NCBI GenBank assembly: GCA_028289455.1
Contig: JANQPN010000043.1
Coordinates: forward strand, 120,222-184,221
DNA length: 64,000 nucleotides
Origin: Wenzhouxiangellaceae bacterium
GTDB lineage: Bacteria; Pseudomonadota; Gammaproteobacteria; Xanthomonadales; Wenzhouxiangellaceae
Reading direction: 5' to 3'
In this document: positions 40,917-50,115 of the stretch, piece by piece
Position numbering within the stretch: the stretch's first letter is position 1
Layout of the letters: the number at the start of each line of letters is the position of its first letter
Program-made: the position numbers and the translations under genes
Notes under the pieces: generated by a model
Database searches by the model: none
What the model saw: the letters and a program-made list of their open reading frames with translations, nothing else
What the model was told of the DNA's origin: nothing

Positions 40917-43900
40917 ATGCGGCTCATCCCTAGTCAATACCTGCTGATACTGGCGCTGCTGGCTTGCCTGAAACCGGCCGGCGCCGCACAACCCGATTAT
41001 GCAGCGGCAGTTCAGGAAACGCAGAATTATATTATCAAACTGAGCAAACCCGGTATTGCAATGGCCTCGGATTCTGCCGGTATCGGCAGTATGCGTGAGC
41101 TGGCCAAAAGCCGCTCTGTTAGCGGCAATACGGCTGCACAGAATTATCTGCAGTCACTGCAGCTGCAGCGTGAACAGGTATTGGCTGATGCCATAGAAAT
41201 GATGGGTCATGGACTGCAGCCAAAGCATCAATACCAGGCATTATTGAATGGCTTTTCAGTTCGGCTAACGGCATCGGAGGCGGCGGAGATAGCCAGTCTG
41301 CCGGGCGTGATCGAGGTAGAAGCCGAGCAGGTCCTGATGATGCATCTGGATACCGGGCCCGGTTATATCGGTGCCCCGGCGGTATGGAATGGGATTAACA
41401 GCCCGGCCAGCCGTGGTGAAAACGTTGTGGTCGGCATCATTGATTCTGGGATCAATTGGGATCATCCATTTTTCGCCGGAACGGCAGAAGACGGATATGT
41501 TCACAACAATCCGCTTGGACAGTTTTTTGGTTTATGCAATAACCCGCAGTTTCCCGAAGTCCAGTGCAACAACAAACTGATAGGGGTTTACGATTTTACC
41601 GATGAGGCTGATCAGAACGGCTTTGATACAGCCGGGCACGGCAGCCATGTGGCAAGTATCGCGGTGGGAAATCCACTGACCCGGACGCTGTCTCTGGGGG
41701 CCAACGGTTTGCCGGTGGAGTATCCGCTTTCCGGTGTGGCGCCGCGTGCCAATCTTATTACCTATAAAGTTTGCCTGAACACCAACCCGAATAACCCTGG
41801 TGCACAGCCGGGTTGTCCGACGGCCGGAATTCTGGCTGCGCTTGATCAGGCGCTGCTGGATGGTGTGGATATCGTCAACCTGTCACTAGGGGCAGATGTG
41901 CCCGATGGCTTTACTCCCTGGCTCAGTGGTTTTATCAATCTGGAGTTACTGGACCTGCGCGAAGCCGGCATATTATCGGTGGTGTCTGCCGGCAACAGTG
42001 GTTCGCAACCGGGTACCGTAACAACACCGGCGCATTCTCCCTGGTCGATGGCAGCGGGCAACATTACTCATGACCGGGTATTAGGTAACCCTGTGACCGC
42101 CCTGAATGGCGGCAACACATCGCCACCGCAGGATGTTTTCGGCGCCGGCCGCTCTGCCGGAATCGGCCCGCGTGCGATTGTACATGCCAGTGATTTCGGC
42201 AACGCGCTGTGTGGCCAGGGGCCGGCCGAACTGGCACCTACCTGCGAGGCCAGCAGTGGTGCCAGTAATCCATTTCCCCCGGGCACATTTAACGGTGAAA
42301 TCGTGGTGTGTGACCGCGGCACCTACGGTCGAGTCGAAAAAGGATTTAATCTGCTGCAGGCCGGAGCGGGTGGGTATATTCTCGCCAATACTGATTCAAG
42401 TGGTGAGGATATCGTTGATGATCAGCATTGCCTGCCGGGCGTGCATATCGGAGACAGTTTCGGTGATCAAATGCGTAACTGGCTTGCCAGCGGCAGCAAT
42501 CACAATGGGCGTATCGGCAGTTTTGGCGCAGCCGGTGTGCCGGCTGTAGGTGCACAACTGGCATTCAGCAGTTCCAGAGGTCCCAATAGTGAAATTGCGG
42601 GTGTTTTGAAGCCTAATGTAGTGGCGCCGGGCACCAATATTATTGGCGCCCTGAATGTCGATGATCAGTTCCAGGCGATCAGTGGAACATCGATGGCTGC
42701 ACCGCATACAGCAGGTGCAGCTGCGTTGATTATGGGCGCCCGTCCCGGCTGGTCAATTGACCAGGTGATATCCGCCCTGGAGACCACTGCTGTATGGCCG
42801 GTGCCCGGTAGTGTGGTTGATCCTGAGATTGCAGCAAATGAACGGGGTGCGGGCGTATTGAACGCCGGCCAGGCTGTCAGGGCAGGTTTATTTCTGCCGG
42901 TCAACAGAGCTGACTTCCTGGCTGCTGACCCTGCCGGTGGCGGTGACCCGGGCGCGTTGAATCTGGCCGGCGTGCAGTTGGTGGATTGTGTTGAGCAATG
43001 CTCCACGGTGAGAACACTGCAGGATCAAATGGGTGGCGGCAGCTGGCAGATCAGTGCAGATCAGCCGTTTTTGAGTGTTTCGCCGTCCAATATTAATTTT
43101 GCGGCTGATCAGCAGCGAAATATCACCATCAGCGCCGAGTTGACTGATGCGAATCTGGTGGGAAGCTGGCAAACAGCAAATATCATCATGACCACGGGTA
43201 GCGCAGCTGATGGTCAGCCGCTGACGCAGCGGTTGCCGGTTGCGGTGCTGTTCAGTGGAGGTGCATTGCCGCAGGCGCTGCAGATTACCACCTCACAGAC
43301 ACGCGGACGGGTGAGTACATCCATTGATGGATTGGTGGCTATGGATGACGCCACCTGGCAGGCTTCGATGCTGGTGCAACCGGTTTCATCAACCGGCAAT
43401 CTGCAGCAGGACCCGACCCGCAACGACCCTTATGACAACAACATCGGCAGACGGGTTGAGCTGCTGAATGTACCTGAAGGCACTTTGCAGGTCAGAGTGG
43501 AAACACTGACATCAACTGCAACGGACATAGATCTGTATGTCGGCCGCGATCTGAATGGCAATGGTCAGGCTGATCCGTTCGAGGAACAATGCGCAAGTTT
43601 GTCGGTGACTGACCTGGAAGAGTGCGAATTTGATATGCCTGAAGCCGGCACCTACTGGATTTTGCTGCAGAATTGGCAGGCATCGGTTTCAGGCACCGAT
43701 AATGCCAGTGCCCGGTATGCCGCCTTGAGCATGCCGGCCGGCATTACTTCCCCGAATCTGTTCATCAATGCGCCGGCGCGCACTGAAAACAATGCCGATA
43801 TCAATCTGACACTGGCATGGGATGCCGGCACTCTGCAGCAAAATGAGACTTACTGGGGAGCGGTGGCGCTGGGAACCAGCCGGGCAACTGCCGGTAATAT

Positions 43901-45047
43901 CGGCGCCTTTTCGGTATTCGTGGAACGAGATGCCGCGCATGCAGGCCGGACATTACCGTTGTTCGACGGCCTTGCCAGGGATATTAGTCTGCCGGGTAAT
44001 ACCGAACAGGATTTAGTGTTTATCGATGTACCGGATAATGCTACCAGCCTGGATGTTCAGGTTCAGGGAATGGATATCGAACTGCAGGCTGTGCGAGTGG
44101 CGTTTGATGAGGCGTTTACCGATCAGCCTTTAGCGGCGGCGGCGCCACAAAACCGGACATTCACCGTTCCATCAGATCCCGATGGCAATATCAACTTGAA
44201 TATTGACCTGCCTGAGTTGCTACCGGGCCGCTGGTATCTGATTCCACGCAATACTGCTGCTGCCGAACGCAGCCTGAATATCGTTGCCGGGCTGAGCTTT
44301 GATGACAGCCAGCCGGTAATGCCGCGAGAGACGGCCTATGCAAGAGACGGCGGTGTTACCCGGCAGGGTATTGATTTCGGCCGGGTGGGTAATTTTTATG
44401 GGGCACTGTGGTTTACCTTTGATGAAAATGGTGATCCGATGTTTTTCGGCAGCTCAGCACCGGTGCCGACAGGCGGTGACCGGACTTTCAGTGGATTGCT
44501 GAGGACCCCGGTGAGCGACGGCAGCAGTCAGCAGCAGCAACCGGCCGGCAGGGTGGGGATTACTGTATTGAATGAAAATGAGCTGATTTACAGCTATGAC
44601 CTGTTGGGTGAGTCGGGCAGCGAGATGATGCGTTTTCTGGTGAATACAACCTGTCCGACTGTGTCGGGTGCATTGCTGAATGTTAATGGGGTATGGGATA
44701 TACCGCCGGGAGGTCAGGGTGGCGTATCGATGGCAGTGACCCGGTCGGTGCAGGGTTATCTGCGATATTTCTTTGATGCCGCAGGACAGGCCCGCTGGGT
44801 GAGCGCCCGTGGTGACGGCAGTTTTGCAGCCAATCCGGATGGGACAGTATTCCAGGCATCCGGGTTTTGTCCACTGTGTGATCCGGTACCCACATCGGTT
44901 ACTGCAGTGGGCACCTATCAGCATGCATTCACGGGTGACAATCAGGGGGTGCAGACGATTGAATTTGAGTTGCTGCCACCGCTGGCAGGGGGGTTGGACG
45001 AGAGTGTCGACATCAGCAAGCTAAGCAATGAAGTCATCTGTCGTTGA
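40917..45047 (+). CDS. Large secreted subtilisin-like serine protease (S8) with PA and PPC domains
   Basis: 1376 residues. After a signal peptide (MRLIPSQYLLILALLACLKPAGA) comes an I9 inhibitor-like propeptide (about 35-145), then the S8 catalytic domain: D176 in VVVGIIDSGINWDHP, H241 in TAGHGSHVASIA, S592 in SGTSMAAPHTAGAAALI. A PA domain is inserted around 400-520 (FNGEIVVCDRGTYGRVEKGFNLLQAGAGGYIL). A PPC-type domain at about 835-925 contains a calcium-like DLNGNGQADPFEEQ. The last 250 residues (GALWFTFDENGDPMFFGSS..., RWVSARGDGSFAANPDG) resemble beta-rich regions of exported proteins and are not assigned. It probably forms an extracellular digestive enzyme. Confidence 0.93.
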   Translation: MRLIPSQYLLILALLACLKPAGAAQPDYAAAVQETQNYIIKLSKPGIAMASDSAGIGSMRELAKSRSVSGNTAAQNYLQSLQLQREQVLADAIEMMGHGLQPKHQYQALLNGFSVRLTASEAAEIASLPGVIEVEAEQVLMMHLDTGPGYIGAPAVWNGINSPASRGENVVVGIIDSGINWDHPFFAGTAEDGYVHNNPLGQFFGLCNNPQFPEVQCNNKLIGVYDFTDEADQNGFDTAGHGSHVASIAVGNPLTRTLSLGANGLPVEYPLSGVAPRANLITYKVCLNTNPNNPGAQPGCPTAGILAALDQALLDGVDIVNLSLGADVPDGFTPWLSGFINLELLDLREAGILSVVSAGNSGSQPGTVTTPAHSPWSMAAGNITHDRVLGNPVTALNGGNTSPPQDVFGAGRSAGIGPRAIVHASDFGNALCGQGPAELAPTCEASSGASNPFPPGTFNGEIVVCDRGTYGRVEKGFNLLQAGAGGYILANTDSSGEDIVDDQHCLPGVHIGDSFGDQMRNWLASGSNHNGRIGSFGAAGVPAVGAQLAFSSSRGPNSEIAGVLKPNVVAPGTNIIGALNVDDQFQAISGTSMAAPHTAGAAALIMGARPGWSIDQVISALETTAVWPVPGSVVDPEIAANERGAGVLNAGQAVRAGLFLPVNRADFLAADPAGGGDPGALNLAGVQLVDCVEQCSTVRTLQDQMGGGSWQISADQPFLSVSPSNINFAADQQRNITISAELTDANLVGSWQTANIIMTTGSAADGQPLTQRLPVAVLFSGGALPQALQITTSQTRGRVSTSIDGLVAMDDATWQASMLVQPVSSTGNLQQDPTRNDPYDNNIGRRVELLNVPEGTLQVRVETLTSTATDIDLYVGRDLNGNGQADPFEEQCASLSVTDLEECEFDMPEAGTYWILLQNWQASVSGTDNASARYAALSMPAGITSPNLFINAPARTENNADINLTLAWDAGTLQQNETYWGAVALGTSRATAGNIGAFSVFVERDAAHAGRTLPLFDGLARDISLPGNTEQDLVFIDVPDNATSLDVQVQGMDIELQAVRVAFDEAFTDQPLAAAAPQNRTFTVPSDPDGNINLNIDLPELLPGRWYLIPRNTAAAERSLNIVAGLSFDDSQPVMPRETAYARDGGVTRQGIDFGRVGNFYGALWFTFDENGDPMFFGSSAPVPTGGDRTFSGLLRTPVSDGSSQQQQPAGRVGITVLNENELIYSYDLLGESGSEMMRFLVNTTCPTVSGALLNVNGVWDIPPGGQGGVSMAVTRSVQGYLRYFFDAAGQARWVSARGDGSFAANPDGTVFQASGFCPLCDPVPTSVTAVGTYQHAFTGDNQGVQTIEFELLPPLAGGLDESVDISKLSNEVICR

Positions 45048-45140
45048 TGGTCTGCGGCAGGTCACTGCGGCCTATTGGCAAAGCAGTTTGGCAGGCGCTT
45101 TTTTCAGGTGCTGATAAGCGAGCTGCTGAAGTATAAAATC

Positions 45141-45159
45141 AGGTCAAAAATGTTGACCT
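45141..45159. promoter_or_regulatory. Perfect palindrome over the rplU -35 box
   Basis: AGGTCAA (45141-45147), spacer AAATG, TTGACCT (45153-45159): perfect 7-bp arms, with the right arm containing the -35 hexamer TTGACC. This is the geometry of a repressor operator. No matching regulator gene is nearby. Confidence 0.5.
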
Positions 45160-45181
45160 TGGCGCTGAGTTTCGCTAACAT
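45153..45181 (+). promoter_or_regulatory. rplU-rpmA promoter
   Basis: TTGACC at 45153-45158 and TAACAT at 45176-45181 with a 17-base spacer, about 38 bases upstream of the rplU ATG. A clear ribosome-binding site, AGGAG, precedes ATG 45219. Confidence 0.7.
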
Positions 45182-45218
45182 TCTCGCTCTTTGGTCGAAC
45201 GAATTGTAGGAGTATCGC

Positions 45219-45530
45219 ATGTACGCGGTAATCAAGACCGGCGGTAAGCAATATAAAGCAGCGCCAGGTGACGTTTTAAGAGTAGAGCACATTGATGCGG
45301 AGCCGGGCAGCAGCATTACCCTGGATCAGGTATTAATGGTTGCTGATGGTGACAAGGTATCAGTGGGTACACCACTGGTTGCAGGCTCAAAAGTGCAGGC
45401 CGAAGTGGTCAAGCATGGTCGCGGAGACAAGATTCGGATTATCAAGTTTCGGCGCCGCAAGCACTCGCGGACCACTCAAGGTCACCGGCAGAATTACACT
45501 GAGCTGAAGATTACAGATATCTCAGCCTAA
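45219..45530 (+). CDS. rplU: 50S ribosomal protein L21
   Basis: Large-subunit ribosomal protein of 103 residues: [26 protein letters not shown], then [36 protein letters not shown], the L21 signature. It is the first gene of the rplU-rpmA unit, with rpmA 16 bases downstream. It has a strong ribosome-binding site (GTAGGAG) and a sigma-70 promoter. Confidence 0.99.
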   Translation: MYAVIKTGGKQYKAAPGDVLRVEHIDAEPGSSITLDQVLMVADGDKVSVGTPLVAGSKVQAEVVKHGRGDKIRIIKFRRRKHSRTTQGHRQNYTELKITDISA

Positions 45531-45546
45531 TACGAGGAATTGAACA

Positions 45547-45804
45547 ATGGCACATAAGAAAGCTGGCGGCAGTACACGTAACGGCCGCGATTCGAATCCT
45601 AAATACCTGGGCGTAAAACGCTATGGTGGAGAGCAGGTTACTGCAGGTAATATTCTGGTTCGTCAGCGCGGTACCCGTTTCCATGCAGGTGAAAATGTGG
45701 GTGTTGGGCGCGATCATACGTTGTATGCGCTGGCTGATGGTAAAGTCAGCTTTGCCCATAAGGGATTTCCAAAACGTAAATTTGTCAGTATAATCGCAGG
45801 CTGA
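45547..45804 (+). CDS. rpmA: 50S ribosomal protein L27
   Basis: 85 residues: [62 protein letters not shown]. The N-terminus reaches the peptidyl-transferase centre. It begins with AHKK directly, so it lacks the cleaved N-terminal extension of Firmicutes L27. It is followed by a strong terminator before obg. Confidence 0.99.
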   Translation: MAHKKAGGSTRNGRDSNPKYLGVKRYGGEQVTAGNILVRQRGTRFHAGENVGVGRDHTLYALADGKVSFAHKGFPKRKFVSIIAG

Positions 45805-45836
45805 CGAACTCCAGAGTTGAAACGTCAAGAAGTACT

Positions 45837-45872
45837 AACCCGGTTACTAAACCAGCAGTGACCGGGTTTTTT
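45837..45872 (+). terminator. Terminator after rplU-rpmA
   Basis: AACCCGGTTACT (45837-45848) pairs with AGTGACCGGGTT (45857-45868) with one G-T pair. It is followed by TTTT, a classical intrinsic terminator. Confidence 0.9.
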
Positions 45873-45906
45873 ATTGCGCCATAGCAGCGCACAGCTGCCG
45901 TATTAA

Positions 45907-47022
<1,116 letters not shown>

Positions 47023-47029
47023 ACTAAAC

Positions 47030-47052
47030 GGAAAGCCGAAGTTCGGCTTTCC
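47030..47052. terminator. Bidirectional terminator between obg and rpsT
   Basis: GGAAAGCCGAA (47030-47040), single-base centre, TTCGGCTTTCC (47042-47052). It lies in the 45-base gap between convergent obg and rpsT and can serve both. Confidence 0.8.
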
Positions 47053-47067
47053 GGCGTATAAATATAA

Positions 47068-47328
47068 TTACAGCGCGCGGATATGCGCGTTCAGGCGTGA
47101 TTTATGCCGGGCTGCCTTATTACGATGAATCAAGCCTTTGTTAACGGCTTTATCGATGGTCGGGACAGCTTCCTTATAAGCGGCTTCTGCACCGGTCTTG
47201 TCTTCGGCAGCAACTGCTTTCAATACTTTCTTGATGCTGGTACGCAAAGCAGAACGCATGCTGGCGTTGTGCTTACGATTGACTTCAGCCTGTTTTGCGC
47301 GTTTCCGCGCAGATGCTATGTTAGCCAC
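47068..47328 (-). CDS. rpsT: 30S ribosomal protein S20
   Basis: 86-residue helical ribosomal protein: [39 protein letters not shown]...[22 protein letters not shown], a full-length S20. It is a single-gene unit on the minus strand between obg and murJ, with its own promoter (TTGAAT and CATAAT, 17-base spacer) and a shared terminator. The position opposite murJ matches Pseudomonas-type synteny. Confidence 0.99.
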   Translation of the reverse strand: MANIASARKRAKQAEVNRKHNASMRSALRTSIKKVLKAVAAEDKTGAEAAYKEAVPTIDKAVNKGLIHRNKAARHKSRLNAHIRAL

Positions 47329-47366
47329 AGAGCTTGCTCTCCTGAGAGTGTTGTAAAAAGCCGCTC

Positions 47367-47395
47367 ATTATGCAGTGAAATTTGTTCTCATTCAA
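47367..47395 (-). promoter_or_regulatory. rpsT promoter
   Basis: On the minus strand, -35 TTGAAT (47395-47390) and -10 CATAAT (47372-47367), with a 17-base spacer, about 40 bases upstream of ATG 47328. Confidence 0.6.
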
Positions 47396-47428
47396 GCAAT
47401 TAAGCTGCTTGATATACAGTTTTTATCA

Positions 47429-47440
47429 GATAAACGGTAA
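47429..47440 (+). repeat. GATAAACGGTAA motif upstream of murJ
   Basis: A 12-mer, GATAAACGGTAA, 53 bases before the murJ start. The identical 12-mer occurs twice between fimU and thiO (60537-60548, 60557-60568). Here it is preceded by TTTATCA, so a 6-bp dyad TTTATC-A-GATAAA overlaps it. Confidence 0.6.
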
Positions 47441-47493
47441 GAAAAAATGCCGGAAAGCGTCGCAAAGCGGCTGAGCACTTTATAATTCGCCGA

Positions 47494-49119
47494 ATGGCTT
47501 CTTTGTTTCGTTCAACCGCCAACACCAGCAGTGGCACACTGGTATCGCGAATATTGGGATTTGTGCGCGATATCGTACTGGCGCGCAGCTTTGGCGCCGG
47601 TGCTGCCACTGATGCATTTTTTGTGGCGTTTAAGATTCCCAATCTGCTGCGCCGGCTGTTCGCTGAGGGCTCATTTGCACTGGCTTTTGTGCCGGTACTG
47701 GCTGAATACCGTGAACGCGGAGACAGGCAGTCAGCAAGGGAGCTGATAGACAGTGTATTCGGCAGTCTGCTGGCAGTATTGCTGGTGGTCACCGCATTGG
47801 GTGTGATTGCAGCGCCATGGATTATAGGGCTGGTTGCGCCGGGTTTTGAAGCCGGCAGCTCAAGCTATCTGCTGGCCAGCGAAATGCTGCGCATCACCTT
47901 TCCCTATCTGCTGTTCATTTCATTGACTGCGCTGGTTGCCGGCGTGTTGAATACCTGGGAGAAATTCTGGTTGCCTGCAGTAACGCCTGCGCTGCTGAAT
48001 ATCAGTCTGATCTGTGCGGCACTGTTACTGGCTCCGCAGCTGGAAGTGCCGATTGTGGCATTGGCCTGGGGGGTATTGGCCGCCGGTGTATTACAGCTGC
48101 TGCTGCAGTTACTGGCGTTACAGCGCCTGGGCTTAGTGCCCAGACCTCGCTGGGGGTTTGCACATATCGGTGTCAGGAAAATCATGCGCTTGATGGTGCC
48201 TACACTGTTTGGATCATCGGTAGCCCAGATCAATATTCTGCTGGATACACTGCTGGCCACTCTGCTGCTGACAGGGAGTGTCAGCTGGCTGTACTACTCT
48301 GACCGGCTATTTGAGTTTCCGCTGGGCGTATTCGCGATAGCCCTGTCTACTGTGGTGCTGCCCAGACTGTCCAGAATACTTAACCGGAAACAGCCCAACG
48401 ACGGGCATATAGCTGAATTTACCGCAACACTGAGCTGGGCCATGCGATTGGCTTTAATGATCAGCATACCTGCGGCAGTGGGGCTGGGTGTTCTGGCCGC
48501 ACCCATTTTGACGGCAATGTTCCAGTATGGCGAATTTACGGCATTTGACACACGCATGGCCAGCTGGTCTCTGATGGCATATTGCGCCGGTCTGCCGGCC
48601 TTTTTTGCGGTTAAAGTTCTGGCGCCCGGTTTTTATGCGCGGCAGGATACCTTAACCCCTGTAAAAATCGGATTTATTGCAATGTTTGCAAATATGCTGG
48701 GCAATATTCTATTGATTATTGCGCTGGTGCATATCATGGCGCCGGAGCAGACAGCCGGTTTTTGGGAGCGCCTAAAGCAGACGCCGGGATTACACGTCGC
48801 ATTAGCTCTGGCAAGTTCATTGGCCGCCTATATCAATGCAGGTTTATTACTTTATAAATTACGTCAATCGGGTTTTTGGCAGGCGCGGGCAGGACTGGCA
48901 GCACTGATTTTAAAACTGCTGCTGGCAGCGCTGCTGATGGGTATTGTGTTGAGCATGGCAATGGAGTACCTGCAGATTATCGACAGCTGGCTGGCCGGTT
49001 ACTGGTGGCAGCGGGCGGTAGTATTGCTGGTATTGGTTGGAAGTGGTGCCGCAGTTTATGGACTGACCTTATTAAGTATGGGAATCAGGCAAAAAGATTT
49101 ATTCATGGAGTCGGGTTGA
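47494..49119 (+). CDS. murJ: Lipid II flippase MurJ (MviN)
   Basis: Integral membrane protein of 541 residues with about 14 helices, which flips lipid II for peptidoglycan synthesis. The first segment, FRSTANTSSGTLVSRILGFVRDIVLARSFGAGAATDAFFVAFKIPNLLRRLFAEGSFALAFVPVLAEY, carries the conserved arginines and acidic residues of MurJ. SSVAQINILLDTLLATLL and LYYSDRLFEFPLGVFAIALSTVVLPRLSR are further family signatures. It is followed by ribF after three bases, giving a murJ-ribF-ileS-lspA unit. Confidence 0.97.
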   Translation: MASLFRSTANTSSGTLVSRILGFVRDIVLARSFGAGAATDAFFVAFKIPNLLRRLFAEGSFALAFVPVLAEYRERGDRQSARELIDSVFGSLLAVLLVVTALGVIAAPWIIGLVAPGFEAGSSSYLLASEMLRITFPYLLFISLTALVAGVLNTWEKFWLPAVTPALLNISLICAALLLAPQLEVPIVALAWGVLAAGVLQLLLQLLALQRLGLVPRPRWGFAHIGVRKIMRLMVPTLFGSSVAQINILLDTLLATLLLTGSVSWLYYSDRLFEFPLGVFAIALSTVVLPRLSRILNRKQPNDGHIAEFTATLSWAMRLALMISIPAAVGLGVLAAPILTAMFQYGEFTAFDTRMASWSLMAYCAGLPAFFAVKVLAPGFYARQDTLTPVKIGFIAMFANMLGNILLIIALVHIMAPEQTAGFWERLKQTPGLHVALALASSLAAYINAGLLLYKLRQSGFWQARAGLAALILKLLLAALLMGIVLSMAMEYLQIIDSWLAGYWWQRAVVLLVLVGSGAAVYGLTLLSMGIRQKDLFMESG

Positions 49120-49122
49120 AGC

Positions 49123-50100
49123 ATGCAGTTGATTCGTGACTGGCTGGCGCAGCCCATACCGATGGCAGCTGTGGCTATCGGTAATTTTGACGGTGTTCAT
49201 CTGGGGCATCAGGCGCTGCTGCAAAAGTGCCGCAAGCTGGCCGGCGGGCAGGGAGCAGCGGCAATTACATTTGCTCCATTACCGGTAGAAGTTCTGTTCC
49301 CCGAGCGGGCGCCGGGAAGGATAACCAGTACCCGGCAAAGAATCAGCGAGTTGAGAGAACAGGGGATGGATCTTACCTGGCTGCTGCGTTTCAATAAAGA
49401 CTTGTCACAGCAGCGCCCACAGGCATTTATCGACAGAGTGCTGGTGGACGGCCTGTCGGTTAAGCATGTAGTGGTCGGCAGTGATTTTCGTTTTGGTTAC
49501 CAGCGCAGCGGAAACCTGGACACCTTGACCGAGGCAGGTAAGTTGCATGGGTTTCAGGTACATGTACCCGATACAGTTAGGCATGCCGGAGAAAGGGTCA
49601 GCAGCAGCCGCATTCGAGAGGCACTGAAAGCCGGTGATATGGGCCTGGCAAAATCGCTTATCGGGCGTGATTATACTATCCGGGGACGGGTCATACGCGG
49701 GCAGCAACTGGGTAGAAAACTGGGTTTCCCCACACTCAATATCGATGTCAGCCGGTGGGCCTGTCTGCTGAACGGTGTTTTTGCCGTTCAGGTAATGGCC
49801 GAACCTCTAGAGTTACGAGCCAAAACAACGCATAATCACCCGTTTGCTGGACGATGCTGGAATGGCGTGGCCAGTATCGGCTATCGACCCAGTGTTACTG
49901 ATACCGTCAGCAATCACCGACACCTGCTAGAAGTACACGTTTTTGACTGGTCAGGTGATGCCTACGGCAAACAGGTGCGGGTACGGTTTATCGAGCGATT
50001 GCGTGAAGAACACCAGTTTGCCGATTTATCTGCCATGACCGAGCAGATGCAGCTGGATGCCGATCAGGCCAGGGCAATACTGGCTGATAATTTTGAATAA
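49123..50100 (+). CDS. ribF: Bifunctional riboflavin kinase/FAD synthetase
   Basis: 325 residues. The N-terminal adenylyltransferase domain has AIGNFDGVHLGHQALLQKC, SDFRFGYQRSGN and ERVSSSRIREALKAGDM. The C-terminal flavokinase domain has VIRGQQLGRKLGFPTLNID and the GVFAVQV, NGVASIGYRPSVTD and LLEVHVFDWSGDAYGKQVRVRFIERLREE strands. It makes FMN and FAD. It lies between murJ (3 bases) and ileS (15 bases), the conserved gammaproteobacterial arrangement. Confidence 0.97.
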   Translation: MQLIRDWLAQPIPMAAVAIGNFDGVHLGHQALLQKCRKLAGGQGAAAITFAPLPVEVLFPERAPGRITSTRQRISELREQGMDLTWLLRFNKDLSQQRPQAFIDRVLVDGLSVKHVVVGSDFRFGYQRSGNLDTLTEAGKLHGFQVHVPDTVRHAGERVSSSRIREALKAGDMGLAKSLIGRDYTIRGRVIRGQQLGRKLGFPTLNIDVSRWACLLNGVFAVQVMAEPLELRAKTTHNHPFAGRCWNGVASIGYRPSVTDTVSNHRHLLEVHVFDWSGDAYGKQVRVRFIERLREEHQFADLSAMTEQMQLDADQARAILADNFE

Positions 50101-50115
50101 GTATGACCAAGAAAT

